The notes beneath the pieces are model-generated. The model did no database searches. It worked only from the letters and a program-made list of their open reading frames with translations, and was not told the origin of the DNA. This document shows, piece after piece, positions 46,701 to 57,704 of a DNA stretch of 64,000 nt (position 1 is the stretch's first letter; every line of letters starts with the position of its first letter). The stretch covers positions 1-64,000 of the forward strand of contig MSJI02000663.1 of the NCBI GenBank assembly GCA_001931905.2. The letters run 5' to 3'. A program made the translations under genes and the position numbers. This DNA is from Cladosporium sp. IMV 00045 (Eukaryota > Ascomycota > Dothideomycetes > Cladosporiales > Cladosporiaceae).

Positions 46701-47530
46701 AAGTTCTTCTGACCACCAACCAGGAAGGTCTGAAATTCGTCAAGGTCCGCACTCGTACCACCAAGGTACCTCAGATTGGAGACAAGTTCGCCTCTCGTCA
46801 CGGTCAGAAGGGTACCATTGGTATCACTTACCGCCAGGAAGACATGCCGTTCACCGCCGATGGTATTATTCCCGACATTATCATCAACCCTCACGCCATT
46901 CCTTCTCGTATGACCATTGCTCACTTGATCGAGTGTCTGCTGTCGAAGGTCGGTGCTCTTCGTGGCCAAGAAGGTGACGCCACGCCTTTCACCGACGTCA
47001 CTCTCACCACCATCTCCAACATTCTGAAAGACTACGGCTTCCAGCAGCGTGGTTTCGAAGTCATGTACAACGGCCACACCGGCAAAAAGCTCGCCGCCCA
47101 AGTCTTCCTCGGCCCCACCTACTACCAGCGTCTCCGCCACATGGTCGACGACAAAATCCACGCCCGCGCCCGCGGCCCTCTGCAAATCCTCACGCGCCAG
47201 CCCGTCGAAGGTCGCGCGCGCGACGGTGGTCTGCGTTTCGGAGAGATGGAGCGCGACTGCATGATTTCCCACGGCGCTTCCGCCTTCCTCAAGGAGCGCC
47301 TGCTCGACGTCTCGGACGCTTTCCGCGTCCACATCTGCGAAATCTGCGGCCTCATGACCCCCATCGCCAGCTTGAGCAAGGGCCAGTTCGAGTGCAGACC
47401 GTGCAAGAACAAGACCAAGATCGCCCAGATTGTTATCCCGTACGCGGCTAAGCTGCTTTTCCAGGAGTTGGCTGCGATGAATGTGGCGACTAGGATGTTC
47501 ACGGATAGGAGTGGTGTTACGATTCGTTGA
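43709..47530 (+). CDS. RPB2: RNA polymerase II second-largest subunit
   Basis: A single intron-free frame of 1273 residues, close to the 1224 of yeast Rpb2. It begins with an acidic leader and then [27 protein letters not shown]. Core motifs: [34 protein letters not shown]; the fork region with [40 protein letters not shown] (near the active centre); the hybrid-binding [15 protein letters not shown]; and [20 protein letters not shown]. The C-terminal zinc module is CEICG...CRPC. With Rpb1 it forms the catalytic cleft that makes mRNA. Fragments of this gene are a standard fungal phylogenetic marker, so it can place the organism. Confidence 0.98.
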   Translation: MATYTNGDIVEEGMEMEEYDDNAITSEDCWQVIEAFFRDKGLVSQQLDSFDEFASTTLQEIISDTGAIMIDQQVPIEEDDGLGAPIVKRRYQIEFGSVTISQGCITEADGQTRPIYPHEARLRNLTYSSPIYVEMTKKLQIAREKPVGAVWSEEEQQYIPPADWEEGGETELEWGPDPMDRDQGQNTIRVFIGKLPVMLKSKICTLRNRSEQELYAFQECPFDQGGYFIINGSEKVLIAQERSAANIVQVFKKKTGNTPVVAEIRSAVEKGSRLISSMQVKLVTGSEASKNGAFGSTIKCSLPYIKQDVPIAIVFRALGIVSDEDILNHICRKSDTQMLEMLKPCLEEAFVIQDREVALDFIGRRGNQAGTKAHRIRYARDIMQKEFLPHISQAEGSETRKAFYLGYMVNRLLQCALGRVEEDDRDHFGKKRLDLAGPLMASVFRMKWTQLVRELRQYLHKLIEQPATNTRDKEFSLAAAVKSSIITQGLRYCLATGNWGDQKKAASAKAGVSQVLNRYTYASTLSHLRRTNTPIGRDGKIAKPRQLHNTHWGLVCPAETPEGQACGLVKNLSLMCFVSVGTPGGPLTDFMRQRDMELLEEYDPVMNPNATKVFVNGTWVGVHKNPSQLMDVLLDIRRKGLISFECTIIRDVRDREIKIFTDAGRVMRPLFVVDNDPRSMNRGTLMLKQEHVQKLRDDLTILASGQLGDQSEQQRDESIFGWKGLIKNGIVEYLDAEEEETAMIIMSPDDLEEHRMVREGTEFEEPVLDPHRRIKPKPNASIHRWTHCEIHPSMILGICASIIPFPDHNQSPRNTYQSAMGKQAMGITLTNYNVRMDTMANVLYYPQKPLATTRSMEFLKFRELPAGQNAIVAIACYSGYNQEDSVIMNQSSIDRGLFRSLFYRAYLDQEKRVGMSVMESFEKPNRSDTLRMKQGTYDKLDSDGIITPGSRVSGDDIIIGKVAPIAPDAEELGQRTKLHVKRDVSTPLRSTENGIIDQVLLTTNQEGLKFVKVRTRTTKVPQIGDKFASRHGQKGTIGITYRQEDMPFTADGIIPDIIINPHAIPSRMTIAHLIECLLSKVGALRGQEGDATPFTDVTLTTISNILKDYGFQQRGFEVMYNGHTGKKLAAQVFLGPTYYQRLRHMVDDKIHARARGPLQILTRQPVEGRARDGGLRFGEMERDCMISHGASAFLKERLLDVSDAFRVHICEICGLMTPIASLSKGQFECRPCKNKTKIAQIVIPYAAKLLFQELAAMNVATRMFTDRSGVTIR

Positions 47531-48222
47531 GCGCGATCGCTGGATGGAATGATGCGAGTGTGGATGCATATGGCGAGGCGTTTTTTCTAATCAGATTGCT
47601 TATTCTCCGCGCGGTTGGCGGAGCTGAGTTCTTGGTTCGTTCTTTCGGGGCAGAAATTGGCGTTCTTATTGATCTGATGGGTTGGGCTTCCTCCACCATC
47701 CGAGATCGAGGAAAGAAGCGTGAGGAATCCCTCTGTGCTCTATTTCCTGATGCGATGCTTTTGCCAGCCCTGCTTCTCCCATAAACACCAAAAATTTTCT
47801 TGTAACATTATATCGCAGACAATGAAAGGAGGAAGAAATACATTGATACCCATTATTTGTTCCGTCTCGGTTCCTGTCGTGCCTTACTTTGGGTTCGTGA
47901 AGGCTGAGGATCGATACAGCACGATGTCACTGCCTTCGACACATTGGAGACTGAGGAAAGGCAAGGTAAATCATACGAATGCACCATTAATATGCTCGGT
48001 ATAATACGAAAAACGTTCCTCCTAGTGATCGCTGACTGACGAACGAGACAGGGATATCAATGCGAAAAATAACGACGTGCCCAAGGCAACCTCGCAGTGT
48101 AGACCACCGAATGCCCTCATGCTTTAATCACCACGCTTCCAAGCATTTGATGCTGCAATTCAACAGATGAGAAACCGATGGTCCTCCCAGCAAGTTTACT
48201 TCGTGTGCGCAAGGCACTCGCA
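47531..48222. other. Intergenic region between convergent genes
   Basis: The 3' flanks of RPB2 (plus) and the GH5 gene (minus). Nothing else recognised. Confidence 0.45.
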
Positions 48223-49954
48223 TCAGTTCGTGCAAATCTGCCCAAACTTCCGATTCGTCAAGGGCTGGGGGAATATACCCGCGTCGATGAGTCTGAACGC
48301 ATCCCATTCGGGCGACCCTTCTGTTTTGAAATTCCAGAATATCCTACAAGCAAGATCGACATCGTCAGCATTCGTCCCTCATCCGTCCGTTGCCGCAGAG
48401 GAACTCACCAGCCATTAGTGTTCCGCTCAAAAGCCTCCATCTGCGCCTCGATGAAGCCGCGCACGTCGTCCCTCCACGTCTGGCTCCACTTGTCGAGCGA
48501 GTTCATGTCCTCGCAGCTGCCGTGGAAGGAAGTGCCTGGGTAGGTGCCGTCGTAGCGCGCGCCGACGCCCCACCCGTTCAGGGCTGATGCGCAGTCTGTC
48601 ATCTTTGTGAAAGGTCAGTAAAATTATTGATGTAGGGATCACTGGGTTCGCTTGATCGTTCAAGAGACTCTGTTAATGACATACTGCAGCATTGTTAGCA
48701 CTCTTCGAAATCAAGTCTTCGCTGAGGATGAGATACATACCCGCAGCAGACCACTCGCCGACGATGGACCACTTGTCCGCGCCATAGTATGACCCGACGT
48801 TGTTACAGACGTGCTGGCGGTGTTGCCAAGGTTGCATGGCGACGAGGTCTTCGCGGAAACACGAGTACTCGTGGTGGTCGATGACTACCCATTCCGGACG
48901 CTCGCCGCCGCCAGAGGCGAGGTCCGAGGGCGTCAGGAAGCCGTTGAAGGTGTTCGTTTGCAGGAAGCCGTCGTGGAACTGGGGGTTGTTTGGTTAGTCT
49001 GGAATGCTGTTACAAGCGCTGTCTGTCTCGGTTGAGACATTTCGATGTTGGAAGTCGTAAAGAGCAAGGAGAGTGAGTGACAAACTGCGAATCAGTCAGT
49101 ACGTTTACTGTCCTTGTGCAATTCATCTGACTTTACCCATGAATACTCGACTATCAGAGGTCTTTCGCTGATTCCTGAAAGCCCGACGGTGGAAATCGCG
49201 AGTGACCTCAGGGTTGAGGACAGGGTCAAGAGGCTCATTCAAGGCCTCGATGGCGGCGATTACGTCGTCATACTCGGCACAGGCATATTTTTCTTGAATC
49301 TTCCCCAGTATCCTCAAAGTCTTTTCGATATTGTCGCCTTCCTGCCATTTCGGTTTCGCCACACGCCGACCTGAATTGTCGAAACCGTTCTGAGAGCCGG
49401 GAGCGCCATGCAAATCAATGATGATCTTGACGCCAACCTCTCGCGCCCATTGGATGCCTTTGTCGAGGTACGCTGCAGCGCCGCTAATATAAGGGGTGCC
49501 TGTGGTGTCAAAGGCCCAAAAACCGACTGGGATTCTTACAACATTGAAGCCGCTGTCCTTGATCTTCTGGAAATCTTTGAGCGTGGCCCACGAGTCCCAA
49601 TGAGGTTTGAAGACTTCATCCAACGCCCTCTTTGGACCGATGGTATCAGTCACCGCCTGGCTGAGCGTCCACTCGTCGACTACGCCTGTAGATGGACCAA
49701 AACGCTGGAACACTGAAGGTGTAATCCATGGTTCGAGGACGAGCCAGCCTCCCAGGTTGACGCCGCGGACTTTTTGGCGTGAGTCACCCCATGCGTAGCC
49801 TCCGGAGGGACGGTTGCGCTTCGTTAGAAGATTTCTGTATAGTCTGTGTTAGCCAAACATTCCGAACAACTTTTTCCCGGTGAGAAGCTCACGGTGCAGC
49901 CTCAACAACTGCGGTGGCGGCACAAAGCACAATGGCGATACGTTGAAAGAACAT
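48223..49954 (-). CDS. Secreted GH5 exo-beta-1,3-glucanase (EXG-like)
   Basis: Six exons in the frame-consistent model: 49893-49954, 49137-49834, 49014-49084, 48741-48978, 48409-48595 and 48223-48343, giving 458 residues. A signal peptide, MFFQRIAIVLCAATAVVEAA, is followed by a KR site (LLTKR). GH5 marks: RGVNLGGWLVLEPWITPSVF; NVVRIPVGFWAFD; IIIDLHGAPGSQNGFDNSG; the acid/base Glu in IEALNEPL; DHHEYSCF; the nucleophile Glu in SIVGEWSAA; GARYDGTYPG; and WIFWNFKTEGSPEWDAF. The family trims beta-1,3-glucan of the fungal wall or of food. The junction near 49137-48978 is uncertain: a direct splice to FHDGFLQTNTFNGFL is out of frame unless a 71-base exon (49014-49084, with good branch sites on both sides) is kept. 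That makes one intron only 35 bases. Confidence 0.85.
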
Positions 49955-50737
49955 GCTAATAATGCTGTCCCAAAAAACTAAACACTCGAAAGGATGTCTC
50001 GTCCAACTAATAGCAAATGTTGTTCATTTTCGCAGAATCTATGATGAGATGCACGTTTGAGGCAGTCGCTCGGGTTGCCGCTGGAATGTATGCGGAAGGA
50101 ATGCTGGGACTCGTTATTAGATCTCCGATGATGCCAATGCTTGGGAAATGGGAAGGACTGAAGTAAACAAGTCACATGGCAAGTGAATGCGGCTAAACTG
50201 TGCCGTGGAATGTGACGGGATACGAGATGTTGATGTTGGAATATGGCGATGACGGATATCGGCCAAATTAATCAACAATATCGAGGCTCGATCAAGACCA
50301 CAGGCACTCGATGTGACCTCCACTCAAAATTGTTTGAACATTCATTTGATGCTTCTCGATACTGCAAATGAAATCGCATTCAATTGTCTGGCTTCCTTTT
50401 TCTGAGATATGTCAGCGCATAGAGATGCCTTGTTCAAATGGCTTCTTCATGGGGTCAAAATGCAACTGATTTTTTGCTTTGGTTGAGTAGACGGTGATCT
50501 GATCAGTAGATAGAATCCACTTGAAATGGTTTTTTAGTGAGTGTTAGTTCAACTAGGACTAAGCTTCTGTGTCTATCAGAAGTACCTTGGGTTGCAATCA
50601 AAACCAAGAGACTCCGTCCACTCCCCCTTCAGGCTTCATACTCCCCCTCCGCTCTAAGACATGCTGAAGATTCAGTCTCAGCTGCAACTTCAAGATTCAG
50701 GTTAAATCGCGCCCAGTAAGTCTCCCAAAAGCCTCCT
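49955..50737. other. Intergenic region
   Basis: The upstream region of the GH5 gene and the 3' flank of the exon-repeat gene, both minus. No supported gene or RNA. Confidence 0.4.
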
Positions 50738-53036
50738 TTAATCGGCCGCTACCTCATCGTCCTTGCAATAAAGAACGATACTCGCAAACCATTCTGCGCA
50801 TTCGTCGTAGCTAACCAAGACATCTTCGAACTCTGCTCCGGGTTTGATACTCAAGTACTAGGAACATCAACATTAGTCGTCTCATATCAACACGAATTAG
50901 GGCCTATCCTTACCATAACAACGCCGGAGATATTAAAAGTGTCACCGACTCCACTTTGATCAACGGTGCTGGTGCCAGATTTTCCACCGCAAAGGTCTTT
51001 GCAAAAGGGTTCGATAGAGTCTAGCTGGATTGATCCCGTGTCAATGTCTGCTTGGTTTTCTTGGTAGCAAGTCACGGTATCATTGGGGCCGAGCTGCCGG
51101 TCCCATCGTGCCACAATTGGGCCGGAGGAATCAGAGGCAGCGCCGCGCACAGCTTTTGTCGGCGGGGTGTGGTTTAACCAATTGATGTTGAATCGTACAC
51201 CTTCAGATTCATAAAAGCCTCCCTTAGTCCGCAATCGTAGATCTTCGTTGCTGCACCATGAGATAGTAGCCATAAATGTCAAGATGCATTGGTCGTAGTG
51301 GACAACGTTTTTCTCGAGATTCGCTCCGGGCTTGATACTCAAGTACTAGGAGCATGAAAGTCAGTCGTCTGCTAACATCATTAGAGCCACGATCTACAGT
51401 ATACTTACCATGACAACGCCGATCTCATGAATAGTGGCACCTAACCCACTTTGATCAACGAGTCTATTGTCAAATTCCTTGAATATGTCCTTGCAAAAGG
51501 GCTCAACGAAGTAACGCTGGACGTTGGTGTAGCTGACTCGTTCTTGCTTGTCGTAGCAAGTCATGTTACCATCGAGGTCGCTTGCCTGTAGTTCAACGGA
51601 TTCATCAGAAGCATCAGGGGCAGTGTCCCGCACAGCTTTTTTCGGAGGAGTATCGGGATGTACACCAGTCGCTTCGATATAGATTTCGAAGTCGATGCCC
51701 AAGTCTGTATACGAAGCACCCTTGAAAAAGCCGGTGGGACTGCATTTGTCAACAAGGGGCATGAACGCCTTGACGCAAATCGCAGGATACGAGATGTAGT
51801 CCCAACTGTCATTATCGAGTGCTCTTGCGCTGATGTACTGTGCAAAAGTCAGTCAAAAAGAACATGGTTGGTACGTCTGCTGAGCCGATGTGCTTACCAT
51901 GCAGATGCCTGCATGCACATTTCTCTGTTTGGCTCCATATGGCGCTTCGTGGCCTTGTACAAATTCAGAGAATGCTCGACAGAAGTCTTGCAACCATGCA
52001 CTGTGAATTTGATCCCGTGGGAAAGTGAGCCCCTTTGCTCCAGGGGGACTGCAGACGATGGCGTCGTAGTCAATAGGATGACAGGGATTGGTAGTGTTGT
52101 ACTCAGGCAGATCGTCAGTCCCGTCGTCGCAATGGTCGCGAGGCACTATTGCACCATTTGTAGGGTGGTTTGTGGACAGTGTTGACATAACGCTGTTCGT
52201 AACCTCGCTGGAGACGCCATCTCGCTTCTGCTGGTTCGGAACCTGCAAGTATATGTTGAAGTAGATAGCATCTGTGTCGACTTGACCACCGTAGATTTGT
52301 GTGATCTCCACGCATTTATCAAGGATGGCCAAGAAGGTTTTGCTGCAAAGACCGGGCGACTTGAGATAGTCCCAGTGTTCTTTACTCTTGACACGAGCGG
52401 TCAGATGCTAAATGAAAGTCAGTAGATGTTCCTCGATATGCCCTCGGATCAAAGTGAACTCATTACTTGTACGCCGCCGTTTTCGTGGACTCCGGTGTCG
52501 CCCACAGGTCCCTTCGCGCTGGGGAGGTCTTGCATGCTGGCAAGATTCTCACAGAAAGGCTGGATCCAGCCAAGCCAAAGCGTGGCCCTGGCGATCTGAG
52601 TCGAATTAGACTGGCAGTTTACCAGTCCTTTGTCGATGGGATGGGCAGCTTCGACGTCGGCAGGGTCGGGATATCCATCGTCGGTATTCTGAAGGGGCAC
52701 TACGGTCGCAATCGGAGTCTCTCGAGTCGCTTGGATGACGACGGTGGAAAGAGTTGTATCAGGTATGGTATTGGTAGGGTAGATGGAGGTACTAGATGGC
52801 TTTTGGATGTCGTTGGCATGGTCCAACGGTACTTCCACCGGACAGTTGATGATACCGTCGGCCCTGACGCAATCAACGGCGTCCTGTCATGAGTCAGTAA
52901 ACATCACGGCTCATTTAAGTGACGGTGTTACTCACGAATGTCGAATCGGCGGCTGCAAGAGCCACAACCGGGTTGGAGAAGACGAGGTAGTGAAGATCAA
53001 CAGCATGGCTGTAGTGCCCTTAATGCAGCCAGCCAT
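50738..53036 (-). CDS. Secreted repeat-domain protein built from tandemly duplicated exons; unknown function
   Basis: Six exons: 52936-53036, 52467-52863 (or from 52883), 51898-52407, 51409-51837, 50914-51345 and 50738-50857. The product is about 662 residues. The introns between exons 2 to 6 are all phase 0 and fall at the same spot of a repeated domain: ...GVQ|HLTAR, ...GICM|YISAR, ...GVVM|YLSIK, ...GVVM|YLSIK. Each exon holds one degenerate domain of 140-170 residues. It has a Cys near the start, LDKC or LVDKC, a (Y)GGxxDxxxIxFNIYL-like strand, xxFCKD and a closing G-V-V-M. This pattern recalls an uncharacterised domain common in secreted fungal proteins. The 5' end is uncertain: exon 1 reads MAGCIKGTTAMLLIFTTSSS, and its best signal-peptide tail (VVALAAADSTF) is in another frame. 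Confidence 0.7.
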
Positions 53037-53475
53037 GACTGTGCTGCGCTTAATGATTGTTGAAAGATTGATGAATGTGTGTATCGATTAGTCGATGTGT
53101 CTGTTGGTGGCTCGGTTGAGTAAGTTGATTTGGTTGGTGTAGGTGGAAAGGATTGTATTGTGGGTGAAGAAGCTTAAGTAAGGACCGCGGCAGGAGGCAT
53201 TCACATGGTCAATGATCACTTGATTCGTGCAATGCGAGTGATAGGATGTAAGTGAGCTAGTTTCAAAGTAGTGAACAGATCACAGAGCATCATATGATTG
53301 ACGAGGAACTCACAGGCATCCGCCACTCGACTTCACTCTGGCGCAATGAAGTACTTGATTTTTGCTTCAGTTTGAGAGAGATCAAAGGCAGGATCATGAA
53401 TCAATTTGAGGCCATTCTGATCGGAGTTGATAAATTCTATCCGAACGCATCGTCAGGAGAAACGACTTGGTGAGG
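53037..53475. other. Intergenic region
   Basis: The upstream region of the exon-repeat gene and the 3' flank of the TIM-barrel gene, both minus. Nothing recognised. Confidence 0.4.
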
Positions 53476-54371
53476 TTACTGAGAGATGGCAATGCCTTTG
53501 AACTCCCTCACTACTCCAGCAACCGCATCTTCCACCGGCAATCTCTCCATGCTGCTCGCCCCGTAGAATCCGTGAAGGCCCTTGCATCTCTCCAGTACAA
53601 ACTTGGCATCTTCTGGTTTAGCAATAGGGCCGCCGTGGCAGAGCACAATGATCTCGGGGTTGACCTCTCGCGCTGTGGCCTGAATAGCTTTGATGTCCTC
53701 CACACACTGGTCCAGGTCCTTTCCAGTCTTGGCACCAATCGTTCCAGAAGTAGTCAGGCCCATATGCGCCACAATCACGTCTGCGCCTGCCTCGGCCATC
53801 TGCTTTGCTTCTGTAGTGTTAAACACATATGGTGTGGTGACCAGGTCCAGTTCGCTTGCCAGCTTGACCATCTCGACTTCCTTGTCGAAGCCCATGCCTG
53901 TTTCCTCTAGGTTCATTCTGAAGTTTCCATCAATCAACCCAACTGTGGGAAAGTTCTGCACACCCGCGAAACCCAGTCCTTTCAGCTCCTTGAGAAAGCG
54001 TCCCATATCTCGGCCGGGGTCTGAGGCGCAGACGCCTGCAACGACGGGCGTATTTCTGACCACAGGCAGGACTTCGGAAGCCATTTCTACGACCACGTTG
54101 TTGGCATTCGAGTAAGGCATGAGACCAGCGAGAGATCCATGACCGCCCATGCGAAATCTGCCGCTGTTATAGATGATGATCATGGACACGCCACCGGCTT
54201 CAGCAGATTTGGCCGTGAGTCCGATTCCTTGGAAAATGTTAGTTGGCGCACACTTGACTCATCAATCCACAGAAGTGAAGTACCTGCGCCAGCACCCACA
54301 ATGGCATTGCCTGATGAGATCTGCTTTCTGAAAGATGCGAGAATCTCTTTGCGGTCTGTCGGTGGAGCCAT
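53476..54371 (-). CDS. TIM-barrel enzyme family protein (PEP_hydrolase-like; partner of Tm-1-like protein)
   Basis: Two exons, 54284-54371 and 53476-54227, with a 56-base intron (GTACTT...CCAAG, branch CAACTAAC). The product is 279 residues, the normal length. The splice joins AIVGAGAG to [20 protein letters not shown], an unbroken TIM-barrel start. Further marks: [71 protein letters not shown] and [15 protein letters not shown]. These define the TIM-barrel signal-transduction/PEP_hydrolase-like family. In plants the same domain is fused behind a UPF0261 domain in the Tm-1 protein. Its reaction is not well established. It lies head to head with a UPF0261 gene. Confidence 0.88.
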
Positions 54372-54750
54372 GGCGTTTGTGGAGTCTCAAAGATCTCTGA
54401 GGTCGGCAGGTAGTCGAGTTTGAGCTGCGTGTTCAGGGCAATGCTTTTTGATAGCTTTGAATAGAGAGAATCATTGATGTCGTATCCAAAGACGAGATCA
54501 GAACAACTGGAGTAGCGGATGAAGGTCCAAAGACCAGCGATCTGCTTCTTGACGCAATTGCCGTTCGGCCCTGCAGCGGCGAAGTCGGATGGCTGCAGTT
54601 CTCCACCTTTGAACAACACCTCACGATCAACATGTCCTTGCGTTCGATTCTCATTTCACAGCATTTGCTTTCTCAATCCTTTCAAGCTTGCGGTGCTCTG
54701 TTAGACTCTCGTGTAATCAAGATTGTCGCAATATCACCTGGTCTCACAAC
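54372..54750. promoter_or_regulatory. Shared divergent promoter of the TIM-barrel and Tm-1-like genes
   Basis: 379 bases lie between the two ATGs (54371 minus, 54751 plus). Genes whose products are fused elsewhere start from one intergenic region, which suggests joint expression. No specific element was identified. Confidence 0.5.
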
Positions 54751-56015
54751 ATGCCTCACATCATCATCCTCGGCACATGCGATACGAAGCTTCAAGAGCT
54801 CCGGTATTTACGATCTCAAATGCTAGACAACAATAGCAACACCCAGGTCACTCTGGTCGACACAGGTCGCTCTCCGGCTCAAAGTGAAGACATTACCATC
54901 ACGCAAGATGTCCTCACCTCGAGATACGAACCTACAGAGCAGCAAGATGTGGGCAGCCTATCGCGAGGCGACGTCATCAAGTACATGATCACCTGTTCAA
55001 CGAACTGCGTAAGAGAACTCTACGAACGTGGTCTCAAAGACCCATCACAAGCTGTGCATGGCATAGTATCAGCCGGCGGTACAGGCGGCACATCTCTCGT
55101 GTCGGCAGTCATGCGAGAGGTCTTCCCTGTCGGCTTGCCCAAACTCATGGTCAGTACAAATGCGTCAGGGGACACCGGACCCGTAGTCGGTGAGACAGAC
55201 ATCACTATGATGTACTCTGTCGTGGATATTGCAGGGACCAACAGCCTGCTCAAACGCATCTTATCAAATGCTGCAGGTGCGATCTCTGGCATGGCGCTGG
55301 CATATGAGCGATCGCTCTCAGAGCAAAAGACCGAACAGCCACGAAAGAGGCTCGGTCTGACTATGTTTGGCGTGACAACTCCCTGTGTCGACAAGGTGCG
55401 CACATATCTCGAAGCGAATTACCCCATAGAGTGCTTCGTCTTCCACTGCACTGGCCACGGAGGCAAAGCCATGGAGCGACTTGTTGAAGAGGGCGAATTG
55501 GATGCGGTTCTGGACCTCACCACGACAGAAATCTGCGATGAGCTAATGGGAGGCAATATGAGCGCTGGGCCAAATCGCCTGGAGGCAGGGCTAAGATCCG
55601 GTCATCCTTGTATGATCTCAGTCGGTGCTACAGACATGGTGAATTTTGGACCAAGAGGGACAGTTCCGGAGAAGTACCAGTCGAGGCAATTGTTCAAGCA
55701 CAACCCCACTGTGACTCTCATGCGCACTTCGCCGGAGGAGTGCAAAGCGATCGGAGAGTTCATTGTCGACAAAATCACAAAATTCGCAAAGACGCCGGAG
55801 AAGGTGCAGTCGTGCTGCCGAAGGGAGGCGTGAGTATGATCGCCACTCCTGGGGCGCCTTTCCACGACGCCAAAGCTGATGAAGCATTGTTCGGTGCAAT
55901 CGAGAGTGGACTGGCTGGCTCCGGAGTTTCGGTGGCAATTGATTCGAGGGCGATTAATGATGAAGCATTCGCGGTGGACGTAGCAAAGCGAATGGCCGAG
56001 TTGCTGGGTCTGTGA
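54751..56015 (+). CDS. Tm-1-like ATP-binding (UPF0261) protein with a late frameshift
   Basis: From the ATG at 54751 (MPHIIILGTCDTKLQELRYL) one frame runs 360 residues to a stop at 55833. Marks include GIVSAGGTGGTSLVSAVMRE, STNASGDTGPVVGETDI, TMFGVTTPCVDKVR, FHCTGHGGKAMERLVEEG and the NRLEAG...GATDMVNFG core. At the end it reads KTPEKVQSCCRREA, whereas family members continue with a LLP(L)KGVS-type stretch. That text is present one frame over: AVVLPKGGVSMIATPGAPFH, then DEALFGAIESGL, to a stop at 56015. A single missing base at about 55803-55806 explains it, and no intron fits. The full form would be about 420 residues. The plant homologue Tm-1 has this domain at its N-terminus. Confidence 0.82.
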
Positions 56016-56528
56016 TTACAGATGGTCCATCTGCGTAAAGGCCCTCTAACTGCTTTCATAAACCCTAATCAAATGCAGCACTACCGATGTTAATTAGCGT
56101 ACATTATAGCAGTGTGTAACGTAGTCGGTAAAAATTGGAAACCCGACCGAGAACGCGCCACGCTGCAAGAGGCATCAGTGGCTTTTGCCAGAGCGGCAAT
56201 GATTGGTTCGCATGTCACTGCACCACATAAATCCGAAGCATGCTGAAATGGATTGCGTGACTAAGCCAACCCAACTGCTTCGAGCTCCCAGCTGAAAGTT
56301 ACTCATCGTCCATGTTTTGCTTAGGTATGCACGGAGTTGTGAGGGGTTGCGACGATGCGAGGGAACGTGAAAGGCTGGATCAATCGAAAAGGAGATGTAT
56401 AAAAGTCACTGCCACAACCGCACTTCTTTTTGTATCAGCACAATCATCAATCGACCTGAACATCAGCAATCACTCAAAGACAACCACAGATCAAGACAAC
56501 AATATCACAATTGACATTACTTTGCACA
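56016..56528. other. Intergenic region with NmrA-like gene promoter
   Basis: The region between two plus-strand genes. It carries the TATA box listed separately and an A/C-rich leader just before the next ATG. Confidence 0.45.
56398..56405 (+). promoter_or_regulatory. TATA box of the NmrA-like gene
   Basis: TATAAAAG lies 124 bases before the ATG at 56529, at a distance normal for a fungal gene with a short leader. The leader after it is A/C-rich. Confidence 0.6.
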
Positions 56529-57470
56529 ATGTCTTCCAAACGACTCCTCACCATCTTCGGCGCCACTGGCAACCAAGGCGGCAGCGTCGTCGACATCGTT
56601 CTCGCTCGCCCAGAGCTCAGCGCCAAGTATGCTCTCCGTGGTATTACGCGAGACCCATCCAGCAGTAAATCTCAAAAGCTCGCTTCTCTCGGCGTCGAAG
56701 TCGTCAAAGGCGACCTTGAAGACATCGATTCGCTCAAGACAGCCCTCACAGGCTCCCACGGTGTCTTCGGCGTTACAGACTTCTGGGCCCACCTGTCCAA
56801 ATCACGCGAAGTCCAGCAAGGCAAGAACATCTTCGAGGCCTGTCAGGCAACAGGCGTCAAACACTTCGTCTGGAGCTCGCTCCCGAACGTCAGCGAGCAG
56901 AGCAAGGGCAAGCACACGCTCGTCGACCATTTCGACGGCAAAGCAGAAGTCCAGGAGTACGCCGAGGCAAACAAGGGCGGCATGATCGTCAGCTACTTCA
57001 TGCCAGCCATGTTCATCGACGTTCCGAAGACCTCGATCCAGGACCACGGCCAAGGCCCGACTCTGGCGCAGCCGTACCCGGATGAGAACATCCCCATCCC
57101 GCTCTTGAACCCTCGCAAAGACTCTGGCAAGTACGTCATGGGCTTGTTCGAAGCCGAAGATCAAGCGGACGGTGTCGCAGTTCAAGGTGTCAGTACCTGG
57201 ACGACCCCGAAGGAGCTGGTGACCGAGGCTGGTCAGTACCTGGGCAAGAATGTCAACTTCCAATCGATCCCTGGTGACGTCTTCAAGACCTTCCTACCGG
57301 AAGCCATCAGAGAGGATCTGACCGACATGTTCCTCTGGATTGGAGAGGAGAGCTTCTACGGCCTCGGCAGCGAGAAGAAGCAGGGTGAGAGTGAGAAGTT
57401 TCTGGTCAAGGATGCTGATTTGTATACTTGGCCTCGTTTCCTCGAGGAGACTGGACCATGGAAGGTTTGA
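56529..57470 (+). CDS. NmrA-like NAD(P)-binding Rossmann-fold protein
   Basis: A single-exon frame of 313 residues. The nucleotide-binding loop is LLTIFGATGNQGGSVVDIVL near the N-terminus. GITRDPSSSKSQKL, VVKGDLEDIDSLKTALTGSH and GVKHFVWSSLPNVSEQSKGK follow the pattern of NmrA-like proteins, an atypical short-chain dehydrogenase group. The usual YxxxK catalytic pair is not evident. Relatives act as redox-sensing regulators or as isoflavone-reductase-like oxidoreductases. There is no signal peptide, so it is cytosolic or nuclear. A TATA box lies 124 bases upstream, suggesting inducible expression. Confidence 0.87.
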   Translation: MSSKRLLTIFGATGNQGGSVVDIVLARPELSAKYALRGITRDPSSSKSQKLASLGVEVVKGDLEDIDSLKTALTGSHGVFGVTDFWAHLSKSREVQQGKNIFEACQATGVKHFVWSSLPNVSEQSKGKHTLVDHFDGKAEVQEYAEANKGGMIVSYFMPAMFIDVPKTSIQDHGQGPTLAQPYPDENIPIPLLNPRKDSGKYVMGLFEAEDQADGVAVQGVSTWTTPKELVTEAGQYLGKNVNFQSIPGDVFKTFLPEAIREDLTDMFLWIGEESFYGLGSEKKQGESEKFLVKDADLYTWPRFLEETGPWKV

Positions 57471-57599
57471 TAGGGGATTGATCGTTCGTTTGAGATAGTA
57501 AATGTATCTGAGGTTATTGAAGATGTCGGCAACATCCCTTCGATCGGTCGATTCAATCACTTCCATTCATGTCTAAGATTTATATTACTCAAGTCCCAC

Positions 57600-57692
57600 G
57601 TTTACGTCATCCAATCAATGCTAAGGCTAGCATGCGAGGATTATTTTGTATCACCCTTGTGTTTACGTCATCCAATCAATGCTAAGGCTAGC
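57600..57692. repeat. Exact 32-base direct repeat before tRNA-Tyr
   Basis: Copies at 57600-57631 and 57661-57692 (period 61) are identical. They begin GTTTACGTCATCC and end GCTAAGGCTAGC. The second copy ends 12 bases before the tRNA. Confidence 0.85.
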
Positions 57693-57704
57693 GTAGCTAG
57701 CTCA

